Notes: generated by a model not told the origin, from the letters alone. A stretch of 7,730 nt of DNA from Gammaproteobacteria bacterium RIFCSPHIGHO2_12_FULL_37_34 (GCA_001801495.1 MGXW01000041.1:1-7730), one strand, 5' to 3'; numbered from the stretch's first letter, positions 1-6,779 are shown. A program made the numbers and translations.

Positions 1-221
1 GAAGCAGGATTGAACAGTTTTCATCTTACGCCAAAAAAATGGATTAATGCAACACAGGCTATTGGTATCCAATCTCGAGCGGGTAGGTATGGCGAATGAA
101 TGCTGAATTTATACGTATGGGTTTATCACAAGCGGAACGTTTAAAAAGGTTAAACGAGATTGCTATTACACAATTAAAGTCACTCATTAATCATGTTAAA
201 CGAGAAGTATTAGGATCATGA
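1..221 (+). pseudogene. KilA-N domain DNA-binding protein, remnant with internal deletion and frameshift (5' end outside window)
   Basis: Frame 1 reads an open segment from base 1 to a TGA at 97-99 that ends in TPKKWINATQAIGIQ and SRAGRYGE. This is the characteristic stretch of KilA-N proteins, which in intact members continues as GRYGGTYAHKDIAFEF and onwards. That continuation is absent. A second frame starts at ATG 96-98, overlaps the stop as ATGA, and encodes 41 residues ending at TGA 219-221. Its NAEFIRMGLSQAERLKRLNE and AITQLKSL strings match, from memory, the C-terminal tail of the same family. The simplest reading is one ancestral gene that lost its middle (roughly 130 residues, judged from remembered homologues of about 280-290 aa), with the junction near bases 93-97 out of frame. 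KilA-N proteins are phage-type DNA-binding proteins, often found singly in chromosomes. The N-terminal half lies outside the window, so a short truncated protein could still be made, and the ATGA overlap could allow coupled translation of the tail. Confidence 0.75.
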
Positions 222-226
222 AAATA

Positions 227-234
227 AGAGAGGG
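227..234 (+). promoter_or_regulatory. ribosome binding site for the 240 start
   Basis: AGAGAGGG is a strong purine-rich Shine-Dalgarno match that ends 5 nt before the ATG at 240. It lies just after the stop of the KilA-N remnant (219-221) and fixes the start of the downstream gene. I found no convincing -35/-10 pair between the remnant and this site, so the gene may be transcribed from within or upstream of the remnant. Confidence 0.65.
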
Positions 235-239
235 ATTGT

Positions 240-1253
240 ATGAATAATCGTATCCATATTACAAATCATTTTAATCTTGATTTTGCTTATGCGCATTCTC
301 TTTATGAGCAAAAAAAATATGCGCTTGCACATAAGCTATACGAATTCGCTGGTAAATCAGTCAATCAAACTGGCGAAAATAAAAACGTTAATCTTCTTCG
401 GTGTGAGCTTGCTTTGTTAGCTTGTAAATTATCAAGTACAAATATTGAATTAAATTCTGCCAAAAATAAATTTGAGCTGCTTTGTAAGCAGTATATAAAC
501 ATAAAATCTATTGCCCTATCTTCCCCCCTTGCTGTTGAATTAGAAAAAGATATTAATCGTTGCAACAACATACTGTTATTGCTAGAGAACCCAATAAACT
601 ATATTGATTATCTTTATCGATATACGAAAAAGACATTTAAACTGATATGCGCTAATGAAAATATTGTTGATAGCGCAAAAAGCATATCATACATTAGCCA
701 TGCTATAACAACGGCAGAAAATGCCATCAATGCTTATAAAGACACATCGTCTTATTCCATTATAAGCGAATTAAATAATATATTAATTTCATTAACCGCG
801 CTATTAGCAGATAAACATTTTGATAAGGGCGAGGATTGCAATTTTTCAAATGAAAGCCGTATGGAGTCTTTTACATGTGCTATAGAATGTTATAAAAAAG
901 CGATTACCTTGATTAATGATCGTTGTAAAATAGATACTCATAGTGCCTATTCAGATAAAGTGATGCCTCTTCATCTCAGTATTTTAAACTCCTGGTATGC
1001 GTTAGCAACAACACTAGATACGACGCATGATCAGGATTATATAAAGACAATACGCCAGTATATCGCGGAAAACAAATTAGAAACCTTGGCAAATCGTTCC
1101 TTTTGTTCCGATGTAAAGAAAAAATCTCTTCAACAATTGGATGAATATTTGAATGCGAACATGCCTGATGATACTAGGTTGAAAATCTTAGCTGATTACG
1201 TTCATACTGTATTGACCACGCCTCCTGAAAAACAACTGAAATATAGTAGGTAA
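240..1253 (+). CDS. Hypothetical alpha-helical, TPR-like protein
   Basis: The gene encodes 337 residues that I cannot assign to a named family. There is no signal peptide and no membrane segment, so it is probably cytoplasmic or exported by a signal-independent route. The sequence is almost wholly helical. Residues 15-40 (AYAHSLYEQKKYALAHKLYEFA) follow the tetratricopeptide pattern, with small/aromatic residues at the expected spacing, and residues 209-226 (ESFTCAIECYKKAITLIND) look like a second degenerate TPR helix pair. Other amphipathic helices lie at 50-85, 143-168, 172-190, 244-260 and 292-304. Cysteine is fairly common (about nine), which fits a cytosolic protein. The start is supported by AGAGAGGG at 227-234. 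The dehydrogenase gene begins 16 bp after its stop, so the two may share a transcript. TPR-like proteins usually act as protein-protein scaffolds; any role here, including as a secreted effector, is speculation. I am confident it is a gene and not confident about its function. Confidence 0.85.
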   Translation: MNNRIHITNHFNLDFAYAHSLYEQKKYALAHKLYEFAGKSVNQTGENKNVNLLRCELALLACKLSSTNIELNSAKNKFELLCKQYINIKSIALSSPLAVELEKDINRCNNILLLLENPINYIDYLYRYTKKTFKLICANENIVDSAKSISYISHAITTAENAINAYKDTSSYSIISELNNILISLTALLADKHFDKGEDCNFSNESRMESFTCAIECYKKAITLINDRCKIDTHSAYSDKVMPLHLSILNSWYALATTLDTTHDQDYIKTIRQYIAENKLETLANRSFCSDVKKKSLQQLDEYLNANMPDDTRLKILADYVHTVLTTPPEKQLKYSR

Positions 1254-1269
1254 AACTATAGGGCCCAAC

Positions 1270-2046
1270 ATGATGTCCCTAAAAAATAAAATTGTTCTTA
1301 TAACCGGTGCCTCAAGTGGTATCGGCGCTGCTTGTGCTAAACAATTTGCAAAGCTCGGTGCAAGCGTATTACTCTGCGCACGTCGTCTAGATATTCTTGA
1401 AATATTGGCAACACAAATACAAAACGATTATGGTGTGAAAGCCCATCCATTTCAATTGGATGTTAGCCATCATCAAGCAGTTCAAACTATCTTAGAATCA
1501 CTTCCAACAGCATGGAAAAATATTGATATTTTAATCAATAATGCGGGGTTAGCTGCGGGGTTAGATCCCATACAAGCAGGTCATATTGAAGATTGGGAAG
1601 AAATGATTAACACAAATATCAAAGGTTTATTATATATGACAAGAGCAATTTTACCGCAAATGGTAGCCAAAAATGCTGGTCATATTATTAATCTTGGATC
1701 CATTGCTGGACATCAAGTTTATCCTAATGGAGCAGTTTATTGCGCTACTAAATATGCAGTCAAAGCTTTATCAGAAGGGTTACGCATGGATTTGCTTGGT
1801 ACCAATATTCGAGTGAGCAGCATTGATCCTGGCGCAGTAGAAACTCATTTTAGTATAGTACGCTTTAAAGGTGATATGAAACGTGCGGAGGCTGTTTATC
1901 ATGGCATGCAGCCACTCTCGCCAGATGATATCGCTGATGCTGTGTTATATTGTGCAATGCGGCCACCGCATGTCAACATCAGCGAAATAATCATTATGCC
2001 AACTGATCAAGCTTCCGCTACACTCCTATCGCGGAAAGATGGATAA
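1270..2046 (+). CDS. ydfG: Short-chain dehydrogenase/reductase, YdfG type (NADP-dependent 3-hydroxy acid dehydrogenase-like)
   Basis: This is a complete classical SDR of 258 residues, the usual length. The cofactor loop TGASSGIG is at 12-19, followed by ARR at 37-39, whose basic residues favour NADP(H). NNAG is at 90-93. The catalytic tetrad is Asn116, Ser144, Tyr157 and Lys161 (YCATK). Strings such as IDILINNAGLA, EDWEEMINTN, KGLLYMTRAILPQMV, VRFKGD and PPHVNI align from memory along most of E. coli YdfG, which oxidises L-allo-threonine, L-serine and 3-hydroxy acids and reduces malonic semialdehyde. The substrate here is inferred from the family only. Two adjacent ATGs are possible: 1270, and 1273 giving MSLKNK. 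AGGG at 1260-1263 lies 6 and 9 nt from them respectively, so the start is ambiguous by one codon. The gene sits 16 bp after the TPR-like gene and 36 bp before the membrane protein gene, probably in one operon. The protein should be a soluble cytoplasmic enzyme. Confidence 0.92.
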   Translation: MMSLKNKIVLITGASSGIGAACAKQFAKLGASVLLCARRLDILEILATQIQNDYGVKAHPFQLDVSHHQAVQTILESLPTAWKNIDILINNAGLAAGLDPIQAGHIEDWEEMINTNIKGLLYMTRAILPQMVAKNAGHIINLGSIAGHQVYPNGAVYCATKYAVKALSEGLRMDLLGTNIRVSSIDPGAVETHFSIVRFKGDMKRAEAVYHGMQPLSPDDIADAVLYCAMRPPHVNISEIIIMPTDQASATLLSRKDG

Positions 2047-2082
2047 TCCTAAAAGTAGCATGCTTGTTGTGATGATATCTAA

Positions 2083-3483
2083 ATGAACACAAACCAAATC
2101 ATATCTAAACCGCTCACATATTTTGCTTTACCACTCATTATCTTTCTAGAAGGATTTGTATCCATTGCTATTGAAATTCTAACCATCCGCCAATTATTGC
2201 CGGTTGCTGGTGGCAGTGTCATTGTAACCAGTTTAATCATCGGCGTTTTTTTATTGTTTTTAGCATGGGGTTATCGAACAGGCGGCAGAATAAAACAATA
2301 TTTACCACAATCGTTGCGTCGTAATTTTATGATAGCTGCCAGCTTGCTTGGAATTGGTTTATCTTATCCTTTCATCTCATTATTTTTTTATGTGACGCAG
2401 AAGATCATGGGAGTACATATTATTTATCCACTCATCAGTTATTTATTATTCATTCTCGCTCCATTAATTTATCTGCTCGGTCAAACTGTTCCTATTACTA
2501 TGAATATGGCTAAACAAAATCAATCAGTTGGTATGATAGGTGGCGATACATTAAGCGTAAGCACGCTCGGCTCCTTTCTAGGAGCAATATTAACCACCCT
2601 ACTATTCATGCATTATTTTGGCGTAGCCTGGACACTTTTCATTAATGTTCTCTGTTTGCTTTTATTATCATTTTTATTGATGGAGCGTAATAGTACATTT
2701 ATTTTTCAAATCTTATTTTCTTTTATTGCTATCCTATTTATCTATACTATTAATATTGATATGGAAAATAAATTATTTACATTAACGAACAATTATGCAA
2801 ATTATCAAATTTGGGATAGGCGCCAAACGTTGCCTGGTAAAGAAACATTTTTACAAATTAATGATTCGCCTAGCTCGTTTATTAACGAAAAAAAACAAGG
2901 TTATCCCTACATCGAAAGGATAAAAAAAATCCTGTTTCAAGAACTTCACTTACGCAACGCAGACATTCTTGTTTTGGGTGCGGGTGGTTTTACACTTTCT
3001 GCAGAAAATAATTACCACAATCAGATCACTTATGTCGATATTGATAAACAAATTAAAAATATCTCTATACCAAAATTTATTTCAAAATTAAATGGTGAAT
3101 TTATCGCAGATGATGCGCGACATTATTTGATCACAACAAAAAAACGTTATCAAGCAATTGTTGTTGACGTCTATAGCAACACTCGAACGATTCCTGCTCA
3201 TCTTCTCACGAGTGAATATATCCAAAGCATTCAAAATAAGCTACTTCCTGAAGGCACCGTTATTTTTAACATGATTGCCAAACCAACACTATCTGATCTT
3301 TATTCAAAACGTATTGATAATACCATTCGCATGATTTTTAAAAATTGTATGGTCATCCCTCTGGCCTACAGCGATCATCTCACTAATATTTTATATGTTT
3401 GTCACCACACCGCCAATCAAATAGAGCAAACTATCTATACTGATAATCGCAATCACTCTACTACCGATTCGTTTGATTGGTAG
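2083..3483 (+). CDS. Seven-TM membrane protein fused to a spermidine-synthase-like domain, probably not a true aminopropyltransferase
   Basis: The gene encodes 466 residues in two parts. Residues 12-223 hold about seven hydrophobic helices (near 12-35, 47-64, 82-104, 112-133, 155-178, 181-200 and 205-223). YLLGQTVPI at 130-138 and the Gly-rich GMIGGDTLSVSTLGSFLGA at 150-168 are typical of fused MFS/spermidine synthase proteins. Residues 240-440 resemble a SpeE Rossmann domain: FLQIND (256-261), YPYIERI (274-280), the nucleotide loop VLGAGGF (297-303), YVDID (317-321), DDARHYL (343-349), AIVVDVYSN (358-366) and LLPEGTVIFNMI (387-398). The GGGDG loop has become GAGGF, and the DxxDP motif that binds the amine in SpeE reads DVYSN, keeping only the first Asp (362). 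Decarboxy-SAM or SAM binding is plausible; spermidine synthesis is doubtful. An in-frame TAA at 2080-2082 makes ATG 2083 the earliest possible start. It has no clear Shine-Dalgarno. An 8-codon frame (2060-2086) ends on this start as ATGA. Confidence 0.85.
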   Translation: MNTNQIISKPLTYFALPLIIFLEGFVSIAIEILTIRQLLPVAGGSVIVTSLIIGVFLLFLAWGYRTGGRIKQYLPQSLRRNFMIAASLLGIGLSYPFISLFFYVTQKIMGVHIIYPLISYLLFILAPLIYLLGQTVPITMNMAKQNQSVGMIGGDTLSVSTLGSFLGAILTTLLFMHYFGVAWTLFINVLCLLLLSFLLMERNSTFIFQILFSFIAILFIYTINIDMENKLFTLTNNYANYQIWDRRQTLPGKETFLQINDSPSSFINEKKQGYPYIERIKKILFQELHLRNADILVLGAGGFTLSAENNYHNQITYVDIDKQIKNISIPKFISKLNGEFIADDARHYLITTKKRYQAIVVDVYSNTRTIPAHLLTSEYIQSIQNKLLPEGTVIFNMIAKPTLSDLYSKRIDNTIRMIFKNCMVIPLAYSDHLTNILYVCHHTANQIEQTIYTDNRNHSTTDSFDW

Positions 3484-3496
3484 AAATACGTTTCTA
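3481..3496. terminator. Small perfect hairpin across both convergent stop codons, possible weak bidirectional terminator
   Basis: TAGAAA-TACG-TTTCTA is a perfect 6-bp inverted repeat with a 4-base loop. Its left arm begins with the TAG stop of the + strand membrane protein gene (3481-3483), and its right arm ends with the stop of pmbA (CTA at 3494-3496, TAG on the - strand). The + strand RNA loop is UACG, of the UNCG class, although it is closed here by A-U rather than C-G. Neither side has a U-tract and the stem is mostly A-T, so it does not meet the usual intrinsic terminator pattern. It is the only structure I see in the 10-bp convergent junction. Confidence 0.35.
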
Positions 3497-4840
3497 TTCA
3501 GCTCCTGCAACCATCATTTCTTCGATAAATAAAGAACCGGTACGAATATTCCCGCGAACATCAATATCATTTCCCACTTCGACAATTTTCTTATAAATAT
3601 CTTGTAACTTACCAGCAACTGTTATTTCATGCACGGGGTATTGAATATCACCGTGTTCAATCCAAAAACCTGTGACGCCACGTGAATAATCACCTGTTAC
3701 TAAATTTACTCCCTGCCCCATCATTTCTGTAATCAATAATCCCTTATCCATGGTTTTTAATAGCGCTGCTAAATCTTTGGTCCCCGGACGAATAATAAAA
3801 TTGTGCATACCACCTGCATTACCAGTTGTTTTCATACCTAATTTGCGAGCTGAATAAACACCCAAAGAATACTGTTGCAGCACACCATTCTCAATAAAAA
3901 CATTTGGACGTGTAGCTACACCATCATCATCAAATGGAGCGCTTCCCAATGCTCGGGGTAAATGAGGCTGCTCTTCAATATGAATGAAATCTGGAAAAAT
4001 TTTTTTATTCAAATGATCTAATAAAAAAGATGCTTTGCGGTACAAGCTTCCGCCTTGTATAGCTGCTGCAAAAGAACCTAACAATCCTCGCGCTTCTTCA
4101 GCAATATAAATAACGGGTGTTTTCATTGTTGACAAACGTCTTGCGCCTAAACGACGTATGGATTTTTCTGCGGCTTGTTTAGCAATCAATGATACAGATT
4201 CCAATTCGTTGGCATCACAAGCGGTTGTGTAACTGTAATCACGTTGCATTTCATTATTTTCTTTCGCGATTAATACACAACTGATTTCATGCCTAGTATA
4301 AGGAAAACATCCCATAAATCCATAGCTGTTTGCGTGCAAACCAAATGCTTCGATGGTCGCTATTCGGATATCTTCTGCACTCATGATGCGTTTATCATAG
4401 GCAAGCGCTTCCTGCTCACATTGACAAGCTAGTGTAATAGCTTCTTCAACTGAAATTCCCCAAGGATAAGCTAAATCCATTGGAGGATAATGAAATGCTA
4501 ATTCACTTTTATCTGCCAAACCTGCTGCAGGATCTTCATCAGTAAATTTTGCAATATGACAAGCCGCCTCTACTGCTGCACGAATAGCGTCCCCCGTAAG
4601 ATCAGAAAAACGAGCTGAACCCATGCGCTTTCCAAAAAACACTGTAACGTCAACGGTTTTATCTTGGTGGTACTCTACTGTTTCAACATCGCCTCCGCGT
4701 GCGCCAATTGAAAATCCTTTATTCGTTCCTATTCCTACTTCAGCTTGACTTGCGCCTAATCGAGCCGCTTCATGAAGTATATCCTGAGAAATTTCTTGTA
4801 ACTTATTTATATCAAATGATAATTTATTAATCATTTTCAT
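3494..4840 (-). CDS. pmbA: TldE/PmbA, non-catalytic partner subunit of the TldD/TldE metalloprotease
   Basis: The protein has 448 residues, close to the roughly 450 of E. coli PmbA. The family signature is clear along its length: RPNVFIENGVLQQY (311-324), GMKTTGNAGG (335-344), GQGVNLVTGDYSRGVTGFWI (375-394), QYPVHEITVAGKLQDI (400-415) and GNDIDVRGNIRTGSLFIEEM (423-442). Where TldD has HExxxH, this protein has EEARGLLGSF (248-257) with no His, consistent with the zinc-free subunit. In E. coli, TldD and TldE form a heteromeric peptidase that degrades unfolded peptides, trims the microcin B17 leader and affects CcdA stability; the native substrate in this organism is unknown. The start ATG (4840-4838) overlaps the tldD stop as ATGA, and GGTGGGA inside the end of tldD can act as the ribosome binding site, so translation is probably coupled. 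M3 (4834) is an alternative start. The protein should be cytoplasmic and always produced together with TldD. Confidence 0.96.
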   Translation of the reverse strand: MKMINKLSFDINKLQEISQDILHEAARLGASQAEVGIGTNKGFSIGARGGDVETVEYHQDKTVDVTVFFGKRMGSARFSDLTGDAIRAAVEAACHIAKFTDEDPAAGLADKSELAFHYPPMDLAYPWGISVEEAITLACQCEQEALAYDKRIMSAEDIRIATIEAFGLHANSYGFMGCFPYTRHEISCVLIAKENNEMQRDYSYTTACDANELESVSLIAKQAAEKSIRRLGARRLSTMKTPVIYIAEEARGLLGSFAAAIQGGSLYRKASFLLDHLNKKIFPDFIHIEEQPHLPRALGSAPFDDDGVATRPNVFIENGVLQQYSLGVYSARKLGMKTTGNAGGMHNFIIRPGTKDLAALLKTMDKGLLITEMMGQGVNLVTGDYSRGVTGFWIEHGDIQYPVHEITVAGKLQDIYKKIVEVGNDIDVRGNIRTGSLFIEEMMVAGAE

Positions 4841-6279
4841 GATTTGGTCCCACCGACTACTAATTCATCTACACGCAAAGTGGGTTGCCCTACACCAACA
4901 GGTACGCTTTGCCCATCTTTACCACAAATACCAACACCCGTATCTAATTGTAAATCATTCCCAACCATGGATACTTTGTTTAAAACATCTGGGCCATTAC
5001 CAATTAAGGTCGCGCCTTTAACTGGTGCACCTATTTTTCCGTTTTCAATGAGATATGCCTCACTCGCAGAAAACACAAATTTGCCTGAGGTAATATCAAC
5101 TTGACCGCCACCAAAATTGACAGCATACAAACCTTTTTTAACAGAGGCGATTATTTCATCAGGAGTTGATTGTCCTGCCAACATATAAGTGTTTGTCATA
5201 CGTGGTATGGGTAAGTGCGAGTAAGATTCTCGTCGACCATTTCCAGTAGATTGAACGCCCATTAATCGTGCATTACGTTTATCCATCATGTAATTTTTGA
5301 GAATACCGTTTTCAATGAGAATATTATTTTGTGTCGGGATACCTTCATCATCTACATTCAATGAGCCACGCCGATTTGGTAATGTTCCATCATCAACAAT
5401 GGTGCATAAAGAACTGGCAACACGTTCTCCCATACGATCACTATACACAGAAATTTTCTTACGATTAAAATCGCCTTCCAGCCCATGCCCTACTGCTTCA
5501 TGTAATAAAACACCTGGCCATCCTGGACCTAATACAACTTGCATGGGACCAGCTGGCGCATCAATTGATTCAAGATTAACCAACGCTTGACGTAAGGCCT
5601 CATCAGCATATTGAAATGCTAATTGATGATCTATGAAATATTGATAATCAAATCGCCCTCCTCCTCCAGCATAACCCGATTCACGGCGACCATTTTGTTC
5701 AACAATTAAGCTGATGTTGAGCCGTACAAGAGGACGCACATCTGCAGCAACATGCCCATCCATTCCTACCACCAGTATGGTTTCATACTCACCCGCTAAA
5801 CTCATATTCACTTGAATGATACGTGAATCTTTTTGCCGAATATAACGGTCAACACGCTGCAAAAGTGAGACTTTATCTTGTTCAGAAAGAGAATGTAATG
5901 GATTGATTGGTTGATAAAGAACGTGACAGGGAAGTTTATGCCAAGCCTGCACAGATTGTTCTTGACCCTGTTTTGCAATGCTGCGCGCAGCTTTTGCTGC
6001 CTGTTCGAGTGCGGGCATCACGATGTCATCAGCATAAGCAAAACCAGTCTTTTCACCACTCATTGCTCTCACCCCAACCCCTCGGTCGATATCAAAACTA
6101 CCCCCCTTGATAATGCTATCTTCTAATACCCATGACTCTGAGTAAGTAGATTGAAAATATAAATCAGCATAATCAATTTGGCGACCAGCCAAATGATGTA
6201 GTACAGATTGCAACTGTTGATCAGTTAACCCAGCTGGATCTAATAAATGGTGGCGTACGATTTCAAAAATATCGGCCAT
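4837..6279 (-). CDS. tldD: TldD, zinc metalloprotease catalytic subunit
   Basis: Starting at the ATG at 6279-6277 (MADIFEIV) the protein has 480 residues; E. coli TldD has 481. The zinc site HEAVGH is at 260-265 (ligands His260 and His264), inside LLHEAVGHGLEGDFNRK. The late Cys ligand is Cys452 in GICGKDGQSVPVGVGQPTLR, matching H262/H266/C454 of E. coli TldD with an offset of two. Other family blocks are RGVGVRAMSGEKTGFAYADD (66-85), NVDDEGIPTQNNILIENG (308-325), GNGRRESYSHLPIPRMTNTY (346-365) and GGQVDITSGKFVFSASEAY (391-409). An ATG 11 codons upstream (6312) is open, but it would place the promoter inside the gene and has no ribosome binding site, so I reject it. tldD is the first gene of a two-gene operon with pmbA, a linked arrangement that differs from the unlinked E. 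coli genes. All catalytic residues are intact. Confidence 0.97.
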   Translation of the reverse strand: MADIFEIVRHHLLDPAGLTDQQLQSVLHHLAGRQIDYADLYFQSTYSESWVLEDSIIKGGSFDIDRGVGVRAMSGEKTGFAYADDIVMPALEQAAKAARSIAKQGQEQSVQAWHKLPCHVLYQPINPLHSLSEQDKVSLLQRVDRYIRQKDSRIIQVNMSLAGEYETILVVGMDGHVAADVRPLVRLNISLIVEQNGRRESGYAGGGGRFDYQYFIDHQLAFQYADEALRQALVNLESIDAPAGPMQVVLGPGWPGVLLHEAVGHGLEGDFNRKKISVYSDRMGERVASSLCTIVDDGTLPNRRGSLNVDDEGIPTQNNILIENGILKNYMMDKRNARLMGVQSTGNGRRESYSHLPIPRMTNTYMLAGQSTPDEIIASVKKGLYAVNFGGGQVDITSGKFVFSASEAYLIENGKIGAPVKGATLIGNGPDVLNKVSMVGNDLQLDTGVGICGKDGQSVPVGVGQPTLRVDELVVGGTKS

Positions 6280-6285
6280 ACATAT

Positions 6286-6291
6286 CCCTCT
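6286..6291 (-). promoter_or_regulatory. ribosome binding site that sets the tldD start
   Basis: On the - strand AGAGGG lies 6 nt before the ATG at 6279, an ideal spacing. No comparable site precedes the upstream in-frame ATG at 6312. This site, plus the 480-residue length it gives, decides the start in favour of MADIFEIV. Confidence 0.8.
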
Positions 6292-6303
6292 TTTAATAGG
6301 AGC

Positions 6304-6331
6304 ATTATACACCTTGTCTTCTGCCCATCAA
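6304..6331 (-). promoter_or_regulatory. tldD: sigma70-like promoter for the tldD-pmbA operon
   Basis: On the - strand a perfect TATAAT (6309-6304) is preceded 16 nt upstream by TTGATG (6331-6326), which matches the -35 consensus at four of six positions. Transcription would start near 6297, giving a short leader of about 18 nt that contains the AGAGGG site. The -10 match is excellent; the -35 is moderate. There has been no experimental test. Confidence 0.6.
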
Positions 6332-6342
6332 TCGAATAGGAT
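6314..6342 (+). promoter_or_regulatory. possible promoter for the lipoprotein gene, overlapping the tldD promoter
   Basis: TTGTCT (6314-6319) and TAGGAT (6337-6342), separated by 17 nt, each match the sigma70 consensus at four of six positions. Transcription would begin near 6349, and AAGGA at 6361-6365 lies 8 nt before the ATG at 6374. The element covers the same DNA as the opposing tldD promoter (6304-6331), so the two could not easily be occupied by polymerase at once. It is weaker than the tldD promoter and is a prediction only. Confidence 0.4.
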
Positions 6343-6373
6343 AACAACAAGCACTATTTAAAGGATTAAAACA

Positions 6374-6763
6374 ATGAAGAAAATTTATCATGTAGCAGGA
6401 GCTGTAGGGATATCTATTCTTTTGATAAGCTGCGGAACAGCAAAACCCCCTACTCAGGTCGCTTCAAATTTTATTAATCGACAAAGTATTATTCATACCA
6501 CTAAAGAAATTTATCCAGCAAAAAATCCAGATCAAGTAGCATTATATGCTGGCGATAAAACCCCGCATACCGCATACCGTGTCATTGGAATTGCTAAAAT
6601 TTCACGGTATAACCTGCTCGGATTAAAACGTCAAAATGCTACGCTAGAAGGCATGATGAAAAGTTTAGCAGCATCAATAGGCGGAGATGGTGTCATTGAT
6701 ATTTACACGAATAATGATTCTATGCAGGCAAATATTATTCAATTTCAGCGAATTTTGATTTAG
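6374..6763 (+). CDS. Small predicted outer-membrane lipoprotein, unassigned family
   Basis: The gene encodes 129 residues. The N-terminus is a textbook lipoprotein signal: MKK, a hydrophobic core to residue 18, and the lipobox LISC with the modified Cys at 20. Gly at +2 rather than Asp predicts Lol transport to the outer membrane in a gammaproteobacterium. The mature protein starts with a flexible Pro/Thr-rich linker (21-45). It then has a small folded domain at about 47-110 with the blocks NPDQVALY (51-58), YRVIGIAKISRYN (68-80) and LAASIGGDGVIDI (98-110). The order of a strand ending in IG, then a helix, then an AA..GGDxVIDI strand recalls the RcsF/DUF4156/YbjQ-like small alpha-beta folds. 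That is a pattern impression, not an identification. AAGGA at 6361-6365 supports the start. The gene is divergent from tldD across 94 bp and lies 16 bp before the next + strand gene. Its function is unknown; an envelope role is inferred from the signal only. Confidence 0.88.
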   Translation: MKKIYHVAGAVGISILLISCGTAKPPTQVASNFINRQSIIHTTKEIYPAKNPDQVALYAGDKTPHTAYRVIGIAKISRYNLLGLKRQNATLEGMMKSLAASIGGDGVIDIYTNNDSMQANIIQFQRILI

Positions 6764-6779
6764 CACCAAAAATCATTGT

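Noticed and set aside
365..571. 68-codon - strand open frame inside the TPR-like gene
   Set aside because: No ribosome binding site or protein family; the + strand frame is far longer and has a strong ribosome binding site.
2914..2934. AGGAT/ATCCT inverted repeat around an A run as a regulatory hairpin
   Set aside because: It is only 5 bp, lies inside the coding sequence of the membrane protein, and is expected by chance in AT-rich DNA.
3484..3540. Classical rho-independent terminator at the convergent junction
   Set aside because: The 6-bp hairpin is real, but no U-tract follows it on either strand, so it is listed only as a weak possible terminator.
4839..5104. Two + strand open frames opposite the 3' part of tldD
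   Set aside because: They are antisense shadows of a strongly conserved gene with no ribosome binding site and no recognisable protein.
5297..5590. 97-codon + strand open frame opposite the zinc-site region of tldD
   Set aside because: Antisense to highly conserved codons; its openness is explained by tldD codon constraints.
5907..6126. Overlapping + strand frames of 67 and 71 codons opposite the start of tldD
   Set aside because: Both are antisense, overlap each other in different frames, and show no family features.
6280..6312. Eleven-codon N-terminal extension of tldD starting at 6312
   Set aside because: It has no ribosome binding site, contains the predicted -10 element, and would make the protein longer than the family norm; ATG 6279 with AGAGGG gives 480 residues.
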